From: Erinaceus europaeus
Lineage: Eukaryota; Chordata; Mammalia; Eulipotyphla; Erinaceidae
Reading direction: 5' to 3'
Assembly (NCBI RefSeq): GCF_950295315.1
Contig: NC_080164.1
Location: 62,944,042 to 63,008,041 of the forward strand
Length of the DNA: 64,000 nucleotides
The notes under the pieces are model-generated. The model searched no databases. It was not told the DNA's origin and worked only from the letters and a program-made list of their open reading frames with translations. Positions 10,622 through 21,785 of this stretch are shown piece after piece (the stretch's first letter is position 1; every line of letters begins with the position of its first letter). Both the position numbers and the translations under genes were made by a program.

Positions 10622-10881
10622 TTTTGTTTTATATTATTCCCTTTTGTTGCCTTTGTTGTTTTATTGTTGTTGTTATTGATGTTGTTGGATAGGACAGAGA
10701 AAAATGGAGAAAGATAGGGAAGACAGAGAGGGGGAGAGAAAGACACCTGCAGACCTGCTTCACCACTTGTGAAGGGACTCCCCTGCAGGTGAGGAGCCAG
10801 GGGCTCCAACTGGGATCCTTATGCCAGTTCTTGTGCTTTGCGCCACCTGTGCTTAACCCACTGTGCTACCGCCCAACTCCT
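10622..10881 (-). mobile_element. SINE-A
   Basis: CCTTTGTTGTTTTATTGTTG to the head complement GCTACCGCCCAACTCC. Confidence 0.92.
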
Positions 10882-10885
10882 CTCA

Positions 10886-11652
10886 AATCAATTTATTTAT
10901 TTATTTTTTATTTTCCCTTTTGTTGCCCTTGCTTGCTGGACTAGTGTTGCAGGAGAGAGAAAAAACCAGCAACTCTTGGCAGAGCCGGAACGCAAATCTT
11001 TATTCATGCAGACGCTCCAGAATCAGGTGTGAGCACAGCAGGTTTAGGCCATGTGGAGCTAGCAAAATGGCCACCACCCGCTATGCACGCCAGCCCTTCT
11101 CCAGGTCAGGACTCGGAAGAGAAAAAAAAGAGAGAGCAGAAACAGGAGTGACTTTTATAGGAGAATTCCGGAAGTGGCTAGGAAAGAGGGTGGATAAAAC
11201 AAGGCACTCTGGGAAGGTAGAAAGCGTCTGTAGCAATGGTTGCTATAGTTTTTTAGCTCGCAGAATGGGCAATACCCTGAGGAGGTAATGTGGTGGCAGA
11301 GGAGTCATTTTTAAAACCAGGCAGAAGATTGATATGTAAATAATAATACTCGCATGGAAATATGGTCGTTTGTGGGTCCTGCCTAACTCAACCACATCTG
11401 TACAATACCCAACACTTGCTTTTTTGTCATTGTTGTGGTTATTGATGTCATTGTTGTTGGATAGGACAGAGAGAAATGGAGAGAGGAAGGGAAGACAGAG
11501 AGGGGGAGAGAAAGACACCTGCAGACCTGCTTCACCACGTGTGAAGCGACCGCCCTGCAGGTGGGGAGCCCAGGGCTTGAACCTTGATCCTTGTGCAGGT
11601 CCTTGCATTTTGCACATTGTGCACTTAACCTGGTACGCCACTGCCCAGCCTC
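10886..11652 (-). mobile_element. SINE-A split by a solo LTR
   Basis: The SINE tail side is 10886-10937 and the body and head are 11415-11652 (to CCACTGCCCAGCCTCC). The LTR lies between. Confidence 0.88.
10938..11414 (-). mobile_element. Solo LTR of a class II-type endogenous retrovirus
   Basis: 477 bp bounded by a perfect 6-bp duplication CTTGCT (10932-10937 and 11415-11420). On the minus strand it starts TGTTGGGTATTGTACAG. It carries a TATA box (TCCTATAAAAGTC, about 11148-11160) and a polyadenylation signal (GAATAAAG, about 11000). It stands alone, so the internal region was probably lost by LTR-LTR recombination. It is in the same orientation as STARD7. The 3' terminus is not a canonical CA if the duplication is taken literally. 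Confidence 0.8.
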
Positions 11653-11687
11653 CTAAATAAATCTTTCTTAAAAATATTTAAAAGAGG

Positions 11688-12005
11688 TGGCTCAGGCAGT
11701 AGCGCAGAGGGTTAGGCGCACATGGCATAAAGAGCAAGGACTGGAGGAAGGATCCCGGTTCCAGTCCCAGGCTCCCCACCTGCAGGGAGGTCGCCTCACA
11801 AGTGCGAAGCAGGTCTGCAGGTGTCTATCTTTTTCTCTCCCTCTCTGTCCTCTCTTTTTCAATTTCTCTCTGTCCTATCCAATAACAATGGCAGCATCAA
11901 CAACAACAAACAACAAAGGCAACAAAAGGGGAAAATGGCCTCCAGGAGCAGTGGATTTGTAGGAGCCCCAGCAATAACCCTGGAGGCAAAAAAAAAAAAA
12001 TTAAA
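11688..12005 (+). mobile_element. SINE-A with 3' module
   Basis: GGCTCAGGCAGTAGCGCAGAG head, module GGCCTCCAGGAGC..CCTGGAGGC, then poly-A. Confidence 0.92.
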
Positions 12006-12378
12006 AGAGAGAAAAAAATTTAAAGAGAGGTTAGTAAAACAGTTGCCTATAGTTTTTTATGTTTCTTAACTTCCTTCCTCTTTTTGTTCTTGTATTTTAA
12101 CTGTTCACGGCAATCAAAAATCACTAATGTGTTTTTCCACAAGATTTACCCTGGGCTCAAAGAATGTCAGTTAACTCCGGAAATAGTGACTAAAAATTAT
12201 TTGTTTGATTATTTAACTAAGGTCAGTTGGATAACATACTAGATTAAGCATTAAAATACCTGATTTCTAAGTTCACAACTGTGAGTCAAAGTAACTTTTT
12301 AAAAATTGCTTCTATTCTCAAATTTTCATGTAGTTGGTAGGTTAATGAGATACAAGATGTTATTAAGAATGATTTATT
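12006..12378. other. Unassigned intronic sequence
   Basis: AT-rich, with no recognisable feature. Confidence 0.6.
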
Positions 12379-12583
12379 TGGGGGCAGGCGGAGGCACACC
12401 TGGTTAAGCACACACATTATGGTGTGCAAGGACCTGGGTTCAAACCCCTGGTCCCCACCTGCAGGGGGAAAGCTTCACAAGTGGTGAAGCAGGTCTGCAG
12501 GTGTCTCTCTGTCTCTTTCTCCCGCACTTTCCCCCTCCCCTCACAATTTCTCTATGTCTCTATTCAAAATAAATAAATAAAGA
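12379..12583 (+). mobile_element. SINE-D
   Basis: GGAGGCACACCTGGTTAAGC to AATAAATAAATAAAG. Confidence 0.9.
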
Positions 12584-13320
12584 GGGAGTCGGGCGGTAGC
12601 TCAGAGGATTAAGCGCACATGGCGCCAAATGCAAGGACCGGCTTAAGAATCCCGGTTCGAGCCCCCGGCTCCCCACCTGCAGGGGAGTCACTTCACAGGC
12701 GGTGAAGCAGGTCTGCAGGTGTCTATCTTTCTCTCCCCCTCTGTCTTCCCCTCCTCTCTCCATTTCTCTCTGTCCTATCCAACAACGACGACATCAATAA
12801 TAACTATAACAATAAAAACAACAAGGGCAACAAAAGGGAATAAATACATAAATAAATAAATATCTTTAAAAATAAATAAATAAATAGTTTTTAAAAATCA
12901 ATTAAAAAAAAAAAAGAATTATTTCTGGGTGGGGGTAGATAGCATAATAGGGACTCTCATGCCTGAGGCTCCGAAGTCCCAGGTTCAATCCCCACACCAC
13001 CATAAACCAGACCTGAGCAGTGCTATGGTAAAAATAGTAATAGGGAGTTGGGCGGTAGCGCAGAGGGTTAAGTGCACATGGCACGAAGCGCAAGGACTGG
13101 AGTAAGGATCCCGGTTCGAGTCTCCAGCTCCCCACCTGCAGGGGCGGGTCGATTCACAAGCGGTAAAGCTGGTCTGCAGGTGTCTATCTCTCTCCCCTCT
13201 CTGTCTTCCCCTGTTCTCTCCATTTCTCTCTCTGTGCTATCTAACAACGATGACATCAATAACAACAATAACTACAACAATAAAAAACAAGGGCAACAAA
13301 AGGGAAAATAAATAAATTTA
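12584..13320 (+). mobile_element. SINE-A, SINE-C, SINE-A cluster
   Basis: 12584-12895 SINE-A (GGGAGTCGGGCGGTAGCTCAG), 12928-13043 SINE-C, 13044-13320 SINE-A, all in the same orientation and joined tail to head. Confidence 0.92.
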
Positions 13321-13339
13321 AAATAATAATGATTTCTTT

Positions 13340-13611
13340 CTTTTTTTCTAGTATTTATTTATTCCCTTTTGTTGCCCTTGTTTCATTGTTGTAGTTATTG
13401 TTGTTGTTATTGATGTTGTTGGGTAGGACAGAAAGAAATGGAGAGAAGAAGGGAAGACAGAGGGAGGGAAAGACACCTGCAGACCTGCTTCACCGCCTGT
13501 GAAGCGAATTCCCTGCAGGTGGGGAGCCAGGGGCTCTAACCTAGATCCTTAAACTGGTCCTTGCACTTTGCGCCACATGCACTTAACATGCTGCGGTACC
13601 TCCTGACTCCC
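13340..13611 (-). mobile_element. SINE-A
   Basis: TATTCCCTTTTGTTGCCC to CGGTACCTCCTGACTCCC. Confidence 0.92.
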
Positions 13612-14019
13612 AATGATTTATTTCTTAACCAATATTGCTTCAACTATTTGAGACTACTTTTCATTCCAACTACCAATGAACATCAGAAGATCTGAAAAGG
13701 GTGCTATCTTTTTAAAAATAAAAGGACATTTACATGTTCAAAACACATTCACTTTGCTCTTGTGGAAGTCATAATTACCATCACAGTGTGAAAAAAATGG
13801 GAGTAAGAATGTAACATTTGAACAAAATGTAATACTTTGTCAGTCTACTCTACTACATATAACTTCAGAATCCCCAGAAGTAAAAATATGGCTTTTCTAA
13901 CAGCTAACTTTATCCTGGAGGAAATATGTACGTGATATGGGGAAATTTAAAAAGACCCATGAATATGCTATCAATACAGCATAATTAGCATATGTTAATA
14001 TGCTGCTCCAAAGACTGAT
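13612..14019. other. Unassigned intronic sequence
   Basis: No coding or repeat signature seen. Confidence 0.6.
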
Positions 14020-14513
14020 ATTTTTTTAAAGTCAATTTTTTTTATATTTATTTTTCCCTTTTTGTTGCCCTTGTTTTCTATTGCTGCTGTAGTTATTATT
14101 GTTGTTGATGTCATCATTGTTAGATGGGACAGAGAGAAATGGGGGGGGTGGGGGGGGAGAGAAAAACACCTGCAGACCTGCCTCACCGCCCGTGAAGCGA
14201 CTCCCCTGCAGGTGGGGAGCCAGAGGCTCGAACCAGGATCCTTACACTGGGCCTTGCACTTTGCGCCACGTGCCCTTAACCTGCTGCACTACTGCTGACT
14301 CCCTAAAGTCTATTTTTTATATTGTTATTATTTACTTGATATATGCCAGAGAAAAGTTGAGTGGGGTGAGAGAAGGGAGAGAAAAAGACAACGAAAGCCC
14401 TGCTTCACCACTTGTGAAAGCTTCTTCTCTGCAAGTGGAGACTAGGGGCTTGAACCCAGGTCCTTGCGCATGGTAACATGTGCACTCAATGAAGTGTGCT
14501 ACTTTCCGGCTCC
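14020..14513 (-). mobile_element. SINE-A and SINE-D
   Basis: 14020-14304 is SINE-A with a G-rich run at 14143-14158. 14305-14513 is SINE-D ending in the complement GCTACTTTCCGGCTCCC. Confidence 0.88.
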
Positions 14514-14689
14514 CAAGACTAATTTTTGGAGGAATCTTCACCTCCTTTATGTACCTGAAAATGCTGTAGAGAGCTTAAGATGTCAGGGAGAACTCAAAAT
14601 AGTAGAGCAAATCAATTTTAGTTTTCAAACAAATCCCTTTTAGGAAAGAGTATATGTAGAATTTGGGAAGCCCACAAGAAAGTTAAGAG

Positions 14690-14938
14690 AAACCAGATCA
14701 TCACATATGCAAGACTAGAGAGAGTGAACTCAGGAATTTATGCTTTTAAGTCCAACATTCTAGTCACTGTACAATATCCCAGGCCACTAAGATGTTCATT
14801 CCCCTGTGGCCCTGTGTACAAGTGAATAAAGTGTTAATGCTTTTAAGCACAGGATCCTGAGTTCCATTTTAGCACTGCACATGCCACAGTGATGCTCTGG
14901 TTCATATATATTCTCTCTCACTAATAAAAAAATATTTT
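14690..14938. mobile_element. Degenerate SINE-B copies in opposite orientation
   Basis: 14690-14786 is an old minus-strand remnant. 14795-14938 is a plus-strand SINE-B (ACATGCCACAGTGATGCTCTG, ending ACTAATAAAA). Bases 14514-14689 are unassigned. Confidence 0.6.
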
Positions 14939-15210
14939 GAGAGTCAGGCAGTAAGTAGCACAATGGGTTAAGCGCATGTGGCACAAAGCACAAGGACTGG
15001 CATAAGGATCCCAATTCAAGGCCCTGACTGCACACCTGCAGGGAAGTCACTTTACAGGCGGTGTCTATTTTTCTCTCCCCCTCTCTGTCTTTCCCTCCTC
15101 TCTCCATTTCTCTGTCCTATCCAACAATGACAACAACAATAATAACTACAACAATAAAATAACAAGGGCAACAAAAGGGAATAAATAAATGAATAAATAA
15201 TTTTTTTAAC
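14939..15210 (+). mobile_element. SINE-A with internal deletion
   Basis: Head GAGAGTCAGGCAGTAAGTAGC. The GTGAAGCAGGTCTGCAG segment is missing at 15060. Tail ATAAATAAATGAATAAATAA. Confidence 0.9.
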
Positions 15211-15245
15211 ATTTTAAATGTTCTTTAATTTTTTTTTTCATTTAC

Positions 15246-15540
15246 TTGGGCCACCAAGATAGCTTACTTTGACAGTATATTTTCTTTGTTACACACACAC
15301 CCACACACACCCAAGTTTGAGTCTCGTATCCACAATACTGAAGGCAGCTTCAGTGTTATGTTTTGTTTTGTTTTTTTTCTGTCTATCTGAAAAGAAAAAG
15401 AAGAGAAAAAGTCAGGGTCAGCAAATAGCTCACTTGGATAGTGTTCTGCTTTGCCACGTGAACCAGGTTCAATTCCAGCTCCATTCCTTCAGCACTGTGA
15501 TGTTTCACTCTCTGTGGAAGGGGAGGGAAGGACTTTTCCC
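15246..15540 (+). mobile_element. Two SINE-E copies
   Basis: 15246-15400 contains an ACACACAC run. 15408-15540 reads AGCAAATAGCTCACTTGGATAG. Bases 15541-15727 are unassigned. Confidence 0.7.
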
Positions 15541-15727
15541 AAAACATACTTAAATTTTAATCCACTGAAGATACAGCCCCAAATCACCTAACTGTAATGA
15601 AATAAAATCTGTGTGTATGTACACATGTACAGGACTTCAAAAGGTGAGTTTCTAAATTCAATCTGTAGCACTGCTCTGCTCTTCTTTCAGTAATAAGTTA
15701 ATAATTTTAATCTTAAAAGTTAAAACA

Positions 15728-16060
15728 GGGGAGTCAGGCAGTAGCGTAGCGGTTAAGCGCACGTGGCCCAAAGCACAACAACCAGCATAAGGATCCCAGT
15801 TCGAGCCCCCGGCTCCCCACCTGCAGGGGAGTCGCTTCACAGGCAGTGAAGCAGGTCTGCAGGTGTCTATCTTTCTCTCCCCTTCTCTGTCTTCCCCTCC
15901 TCTCTCCATTTCTCTCTGTCCTATCCAATAACTACATCAATAACCACAACGTTAAACAAAGACAACAAAAGGGAAAATAAATATTTTTAAAAAAATTTTT
16001 TTTAAAAAGGGCAACAGAAGGGAAAATAAATATAATAAAAAAAATTTTTTTTTTAATTAA
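15728..16060 (+). mobile_element. SINE-A with a second tail fragment
   Basis: Standard SINE-A to about 16005. It is followed by a tail-only fragment AAGGGCAACAGAAGGG..AAT, either a severely 5'-truncated insertion or a tail duplication. Confidence 0.87.
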
Positions 16061-16069
16061 AACAGGTGT

Positions 16070-16225
16070 GGTCCAGGAGGTGGCGCAGTGGATAAAGCAC
16101 TTGACTCTCAAGCATGAGGTCCTGAGTTCAAGTCCCAGCAGCACATGTACCAGAGTGATGTCTGGTTCTTTCTCTCTCTCTCCTCCTATCTTTCTCATCA
16201 ATCAATAAATAAAATCCTTTAAAAA
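16070..16225 (+). mobile_element. SINE-B
   Basis: GGTCCAGGAGGTGGCGCAGTG to CAATCAATAAATAAAATCC. Confidence 0.93.
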
Positions 16226-16234
16226 AAATTAAAA

Positions 16235-16895
16235 CAGGTGGGCAGGGGTAAACAGCATAATGGCTATGCAAAAACTCTCATGCCTGAGGCTCCAAAGTCC
16301 CAGGTCAATCCCCCATACCACTATCATCCAGAGCTGAGCAGAGCTCTGGTAAAACAAAATTAAAACAGGGTGGAGGTAGATAACATAATGGTTCTGCAAA
16401 GGGACCCTCATGTTTGAGGCCCCAAAGTCCCCCACCATAAACCAGAGCTAAGCAGCACTCTGGTAAAAAGGAAATAAAGTGTACTATGTTTTAAGCTAGC
16501 TATGACATCAGTATTACCTCCTTTAAAACAAAAATAGGGCCACTGAAATAGCTCACTTGAATAACACATTGTTTGCCATGTGCATCCAAGTTTGAGGCCA
16601 GACTCACCAGAATGAATGATGTTGTGGTTTCCCTCTCTTTGAGTACTGACACCCCAGACATAACAAAAATAAAGAGGATGCATGTATCAGGAAAAGAAAA
16701 AGTGGGCAGGGTAGATAGCATAATGGTTGAGACTCTCATGCCTGAGGCTAGGTTCAATCCCCGCACCACAATAAAGTCCCAGGTTCAATCCCCGCACCAC
16801 AATAAACCAGAGCTATGCAGTGCTCTGGTATTTCTCTGTGTCTTTCTCTCTGCATCTCTTTCAAAAACAAAATAAATAAAATACTTTTTTTAAAA
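16235..16895 (+). mobile_element. SINE-C, SINE-C, SINE-E, SINE-C cluster
   Basis: SINE-C at 16235-16355 and 16365-16475, SINE-E at 16530-16690, SINE-C at 16700-16895. The last has a tandem duplication of AGGTTCAATCCCCGCACC. Confidence 0.82.
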
Positions 16896-17469
16896 AAAGA
16901 AAAAAGTTCACCTGTACCAGAATACTTATTCAGTAAAATACAAAGATAACAAAGATCTATGGAACCACTGTACAGCCAATATATAGTTAAATAGCATTCT
17001 GTTTGCTCCCTTTCAAGGTAACAAACATTAAAAAACAAATCTTAAGATGGACAATTTGATTAATTTTTCAGGCATGAACTGGACAAGGAAATGTTGAGAG
17101 TCTTTGCTATAACATGTAACAAATAGTTCTGAGAAAAGCCACCTAAGTGTTCTGACTGGCCTTTATCTAAGCTTCTGAAATCACAAAGCTGTCAAACCCA
17201 GAGTAATACCTCTTGGGAGCTGGACTGGAACCAAAAATGCTTCAAATGACCCTAGTTTTCAGACAGTAGGAAGAAAAAGAAATAGGAGACTGGAACTATT
17301 TCAAATGCACTACTGTGCATAAGATACAGTTGGTAGCCTAGAAATCGCATGGGAATACCGTAGATGGCACCAGAGGAGGAACTCCAGGGATGGTGAAGCT
17401 GTGCTGGCCTTGGCCATCTCTCCTCTGTCTCTCCCACTTTCTAAAAAAAACCCAGAAAATAGAAAGCCT
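16896..17469. other. Unassigned intronic sequence
   Basis: Low-repeat stretch. No convincing coding exon: open frames are short and lack splice context. Confidence 0.6.
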
Positions 17470-17826
17470 GGCCAGTGATGTCACTTAGTGGTACTATGCA
17501 TATGCAAGGTACTGTGCATGTGAAAGCCCCTGAATTAAAACTCTGTCTCACTCACTCACTCACTCACTCACTCTCATACTGCATCTGGTTACTGACTGGT
17601 CTAGTCTCTACATCACAGTGAGTAGTGATTACTGGCTAAAATATTTACCACATTCATTTCCTGTATTCTCCTCCCTTCTATCTCCAAAAAGTGCCCAGGA
17701 TGTACCATTCATCATAAAAACACACATGGGGGGTGGATAGAGCATGAGGTCCTGAATTCAAACCCAGTCCTGAATGTGCCAGAGTGATATTCCAGTCCAC
17801 CCTTCATGTTAATAAGTAAATAAATT
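17470..17826 (+). mobile_element. SINE-E with (TCAC)n, then SINE-B remnant
   Basis: 17470-17580 is an old SINE ending in a (TCAC)n array at about 17547-17573. 17727-17826 is SINE-B (GTGCCAGAGTGATATTCC). Between them nothing is recognised. Confidence 0.65.
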
Positions 17827-17828
17827 TA

Positions 17829-17898
17829 TTGGGTTGTTGGACAAGTCGTGATGCATTTTTGCATAGAAAAATATGTCGTAACTTCTCTGACAACCCAA
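17829..17898. mobile_element. Short mariner-type MITE
   Basis: 70 bp, starts TTGGGTTGTTGG and ends GACAACCCAA. Flanked by TA (17827-17828 and 17899-17900). The inner part contains TGCATTTTTGCATAG. Same family as 4078-4148. Confidence 0.83.
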
Positions 17899-18565
17899 TA
17901 TTTATTTTTAACCAGAGCACTGCTAAGCTCTGGTTTATGATGGTGCTGGGGTTGAACCGAGGACTTCAGAGCCTCAGGCATGTAAATATTTTTACATAAC
18001 CATTATGTTATTTCTGGTCCTAAATAATAATTTTATTTTTTTTACTTTTAGATACAGACAGAAATTGAGAGGGAAGGGGAGTGATGAAGAGAGTGAAGGG
18101 TCTTCTCTGCAAGTGGGGAGCAGGAGCTCAAACCTGAGTCCCAGCCCTTGATGAAATGTGCACTTAACTGAGTGTGCCGCTGTCCAGCAGAGACCAGGGA
18201 CTTGAACCTGGGTCCTAATGTATTCTATCTAATGTGTGCACTTAGCCAGGTGCACTACCACCCGGCCCCCTCAATATTTTTTTTAATTGCCACCAGGGTT
18301 CAGTGCCAGCAATATGACTCCACTACTCCCAGGAGCCATTTTTCCCTATTTACTCCTCCCCTCCTATTTTATTTGACAAGACAGAGAAAAATTGAGAGGG
18401 GGGGGGAAATTGAGGGGACGGAGAGATAGAAAGATAAGACACCTATAGAGCTGCTTCACCACTCATGAAGCATACCCCCTGCAGGTGAGGAGCAGAGGGC
18501 TTGAACCCAGGTCCTCACGCATGGTGATATGTGCACTTAATCAGGTGGACTACCGCCTGGTCCCC
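17899..18565 (-). mobile_element. SINE-C, SINE-D, SINE-D fragment and module-bearing SINE
   Basis: SINE-C 17899-18020, SINE-D 18027-18187, SINE-D head 18188-18270, and a SINE-D/A with the module complement ACTCCCAGGAGCC at 18272-18565. All are minus strand. Confidence 0.82.
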
Positions 18566-18825
18566 TAAATAATATTTATAAGGTCATAAACAACAGCAAC
18601 AAGAAAATCACATTGAAATTGTCATCTACCTCCCATGCCCCAACACTATTTAACTCCTACCCCCAAAATAGTGTCTCCCCAACTGGCCTTTCTCTTCCCC
18701 AGACAGATCCAACTACGAATTTTCCCTCATGCATGATCACTGTGGAAACACAGGCATTGTCAAAAACAGAATGAAAATTCAAAGTTAGCTGAAAACTACT
18801 CAATGAAACAGTTTCCCTGCAGGCA
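18566..18825. other. Unassigned intronic sequence
   Basis: No feature recognised. Confidence 0.55.
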
Positions 18826-19255
18826 GAGAGCATATAGCATAATGGTTATAAAAACAGACTCTCATGCCTGAGGCTCCTAAGTCCCAGGTTCAATCCCCCA
18901 GCACCACCATAAGCCAGAGCTGAGCAGTGCTCTGGTATTTCTCTCTTGTGTGTGTCTCTCTCCCTGCATCTCTCTCAAAAAATAAAATTAAAAAAAAGAG
19001 ACTCTCAAGCCTAAGGCTCCAAAGTCCCCAGTTTGATCCCTCACATCACCATAAACCAGAGCTGAGTGTAAAAAAAAAGTTTCCATATCATAATTTATTT
19101 CTCGCACTGTTTCATTATATGAAGTAGATATGGGTGTGGGAAGCTGGTATAATGGTTATGCAAGACTTTCATGCCTGAGGTTCCAATGTTTTAACATCAT
19201 AAGCCAGAGCTGAGCAGGATTGTGGGGAAAAAAAAAAAAAAGTAAAATAGTAATA
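18826..19255 (+). mobile_element. Three SINE-C copies
   Basis: 18826-18990, 18991-19080 (headless) and 19130-19255, each with CATGCCTGAGG-type or similar and GAGCTGAGCAG motifs. Confidence 0.82.
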
Positions 19256-19691
19256 AGTAGCCAAAAAAATACTGACAGGAAATAGGCTCCCTACCATGCT
19301 TTGATATCTTAACATTGCCATGAGAAAAATTGTTCAAGGTTATAATTTTTAAATTGCATTCACAAAATGGTCATCTACCCTGCTAGGAAAAATACTATAC
19401 TAGTCCTTAAGACAAATTTCCACTTATCTATAATTCACGTTTTGTACAAATAGCTGCCTGTTCTCTTAGGTGATACACCTTCAAATAGGTCACAATGTAA
19501 GCTTTGATAGTGATATCATCTCCACTTTTAACCTAGACAAAAATGCAGAAAGAAGAAACATCTAGAACAAGTAGATTCAAGTGAAATTAATCAGAAGAGG
19601 ATTATGCTAAATTCCTGAAATACAGTTCCAGAGTTTAGGGAAAGGAGAAAGAACGAGTAAAAAGAAACACACTTTAAGAATAACATTTAGG
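19256..19691. other. Unassigned intronic sequence
   Basis: No repeat or coding signature seen. Confidence 0.6.
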
Positions 19692-20108
19692 TGCTCAACA
19701 ATTTGTTTGGCTTTGTATGTTAACTCTCTTTTCAGTCACCAGGTTCCAGATGTCGTGAGGATGCCGGCCAGGCTTCCCTGGACTGAAGACCCCACCAATG
19801 TGTCCTGGAGCTCAGCTTCCCCAGAGACACACCCTACTAGGGAAAGAGAGAGGCAGACTGGGAGTATGGACCGACCAGTCAACGCCCATGTTCAGCGGGG
19901 AAGCAATTACAGAAGCCAGACCTTCTACCTTCTGCAACCCACAATGACCCTGGGTCCATGCTCCCAGAGGGATAGAGAATGGGAAAGCTATCAGGGGAGG
20001 GAGTGGGTTATGGAGATTGGGCGGTGGGAACTGTGTGGAATTGTACCCCTCCTACCCTATGGTTTTGTTAATTAATACTTTCTTAAATAAAAATAAAAAA
20101 TAAAAATA
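19692..20108 (+). mobile_element. R element copy with perfect target duplication
   Basis: Flanked by AGAATAACATTTAGG on both sides. Starts TGCTCAACAATTTGTTTGGC, contains CTCTTTTCAGTCACCAGG, ends CCCTATGGTTTTGTTAATTA and an AAATAAAAA tail. A frame of about 120 codons is open at 19707-20075, with the same frame open in the 27.6 and 10.2 kb copies. The product is not recognised. It starts at the same base as the 27.6 kb copy. Confidence 0.85.
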
Positions 20109-20126
20109 AAAAGAATAACATTTAGG

Positions 20127-21160
20127 GTGGTCCAGGAGGTGGCACAGTGGATAAAGCATTGGACTCTCAAGCATGAGGTTCTGAGTTCAATCCCTGGGAG
20201 TCATGTATCAGAGTGATGTCTGGTTCTTTCTCTCTCTCCTATCTTTCTTATAAAAAAATAAATATAGGGGGAGTCGGGCTGTAGCGCAGCGGGTTAAGCG
20301 CAGGTGGCACAAAGCACAAGGACCAGCATAAGGATCCCGGTTCGAGCCCCGGCTCCCCACCTGCAGGGGAGTCGCTTCACAGGCGGTGAAGCAGGTCTGC
20401 AGGTGTCTATCTTTCTCTCCTCCTCTCTGTCTTCCCCTCCTCTCTCCATTTCTCTCTGTCCTATCCAACAATGACAACAACAATAATAACTACAACAATA
20501 AAAAAAAAAAAAAAAACAGCAAGGGCAACAAAAGGGAATAAATAAAATAAATATTTTAAAAAATAAATAAATATAGGGAGTTGGGTGGTAGCGCAGCAGG
20601 TTAAGTGCACATGGCACAAAGCGCAAGGACCAGCATGAGGATACCAGTTCCAGCCCCTGGCTCCCCAACTGCAGGCAGTGAAGCAGGTCTGCAGGTGTCT
20701 GTCTTTCTCTTCCCCTCTCTGTGTTCCCCTCCCCTCTCCATTTCTCTGTCAACAATGACATCAACAACAATAACTACAACAACAATAGAAACAAGGACAA
20801 CAAAAAGGAAATAAATAAATAAATAAATATTAAAAATATATATTAAAAAATACCATTGGGGGGCTGGCATTGGCACAGCGAGTTCAGCACACATGGCACA
20901 AAGTGCAAGGACCATGATCATGGTTTGAGCCCCAGGCTCCCCACTTGGGGGGGGGTGTCACTTCAAAGTGAAGCAGGTCTGCAGGTGTCTATCTTTCTCT
21001 CCCCCTTCTCTGTCTTCCCCTCCTCTCTCAATTTCTCTATTCTATCCAATAAGGGCAACAAAAATGGGGGGAAATGGCCTCCAGGAGCAGTGAATTCATA
21101 GTACAGGCACCCAGCCCCAGAGATAATCCTGGAGGGAAAGAAAAAAAAATACAGTTAAAG
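20127..21160 (+). mobile_element. SINE-B followed by three SINE-A copies
   Basis: SINE-B 20127-20265. SINE-A 20268-20575 with a mid-tail A18 run. SINE-A 20576-20850, missing the CCTGCAG stem segment. SINE-A with 3' module 20858-21160. Confidence 0.92.
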
Positions 21161-21164
21161 GGAT

Positions 21165-21785
21165 GGGGTAGGTAGCATAATGATTTTGCAAAGAGACTCT
21201 CATGCCCAAGGCCTAAAAGTTGAGGTTCAATCCACTGCACCACCATAAATCAGAGATTAACAATGGTCTGATATGGAAAGGAAAAAAAAATTAATGTAGG
21301 AAGGGGTGCAGCAGAAAAAGGGGTTGAATTCTGAAGCACCAAGTCCCAAATTCAATCCCTGACAGTATGTGTACCAGAGTAATGTCTAATTCTCTCTCTA
21401 ATATCTGTCATAAATAAATAAAGGATGCAGTTAAAAAGCCATTGGCCTCCACCACACTGAAGGACTCAGCAAGCTGGTGCTGTGGTTGTCTTTCTGTATC
21501 TCTATCTCACTCCAGCCAGGTGGGGAAGATAGCATAATGGTTATACAAACAGATTCTCATGCATGAGGCTCCAAAGTCGCAGGTTCAATCCCCCACACCA
21601 CCATATGCTAGAGTTGAGCAGTGCTCTGGTTTGTATCTCTCTAAAAAAATAAAATAAATATGGCGAAGGGTAGATAGCCTAATAGTTATGCAAACAGGCT
21701 CTCATGTCTGAAGCTCCAAAGTCCCAGGTTCAATCCCCTGCACCACCACAAGCCAGAGCTGAACAGTGCTCTGATTAAATAAATA
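21165..21785 (+). mobile_element. SINE-C, SINE-B, SINE-E, SINE-C, SINE-C cluster
   Basis: 21165-21290 C, 21300-21425 B, 21426-21515 E remnant, 21520-21660 C, 21661-21785 C. Confidence 0.8.

Noticed and set aside
16896..17469. An unannotated STARD7 alternative exon in a low-repeat stretch
   Set aside because: Short frames only. No acceptor/donor pair with a frame compatible with exon 2 was convincing.
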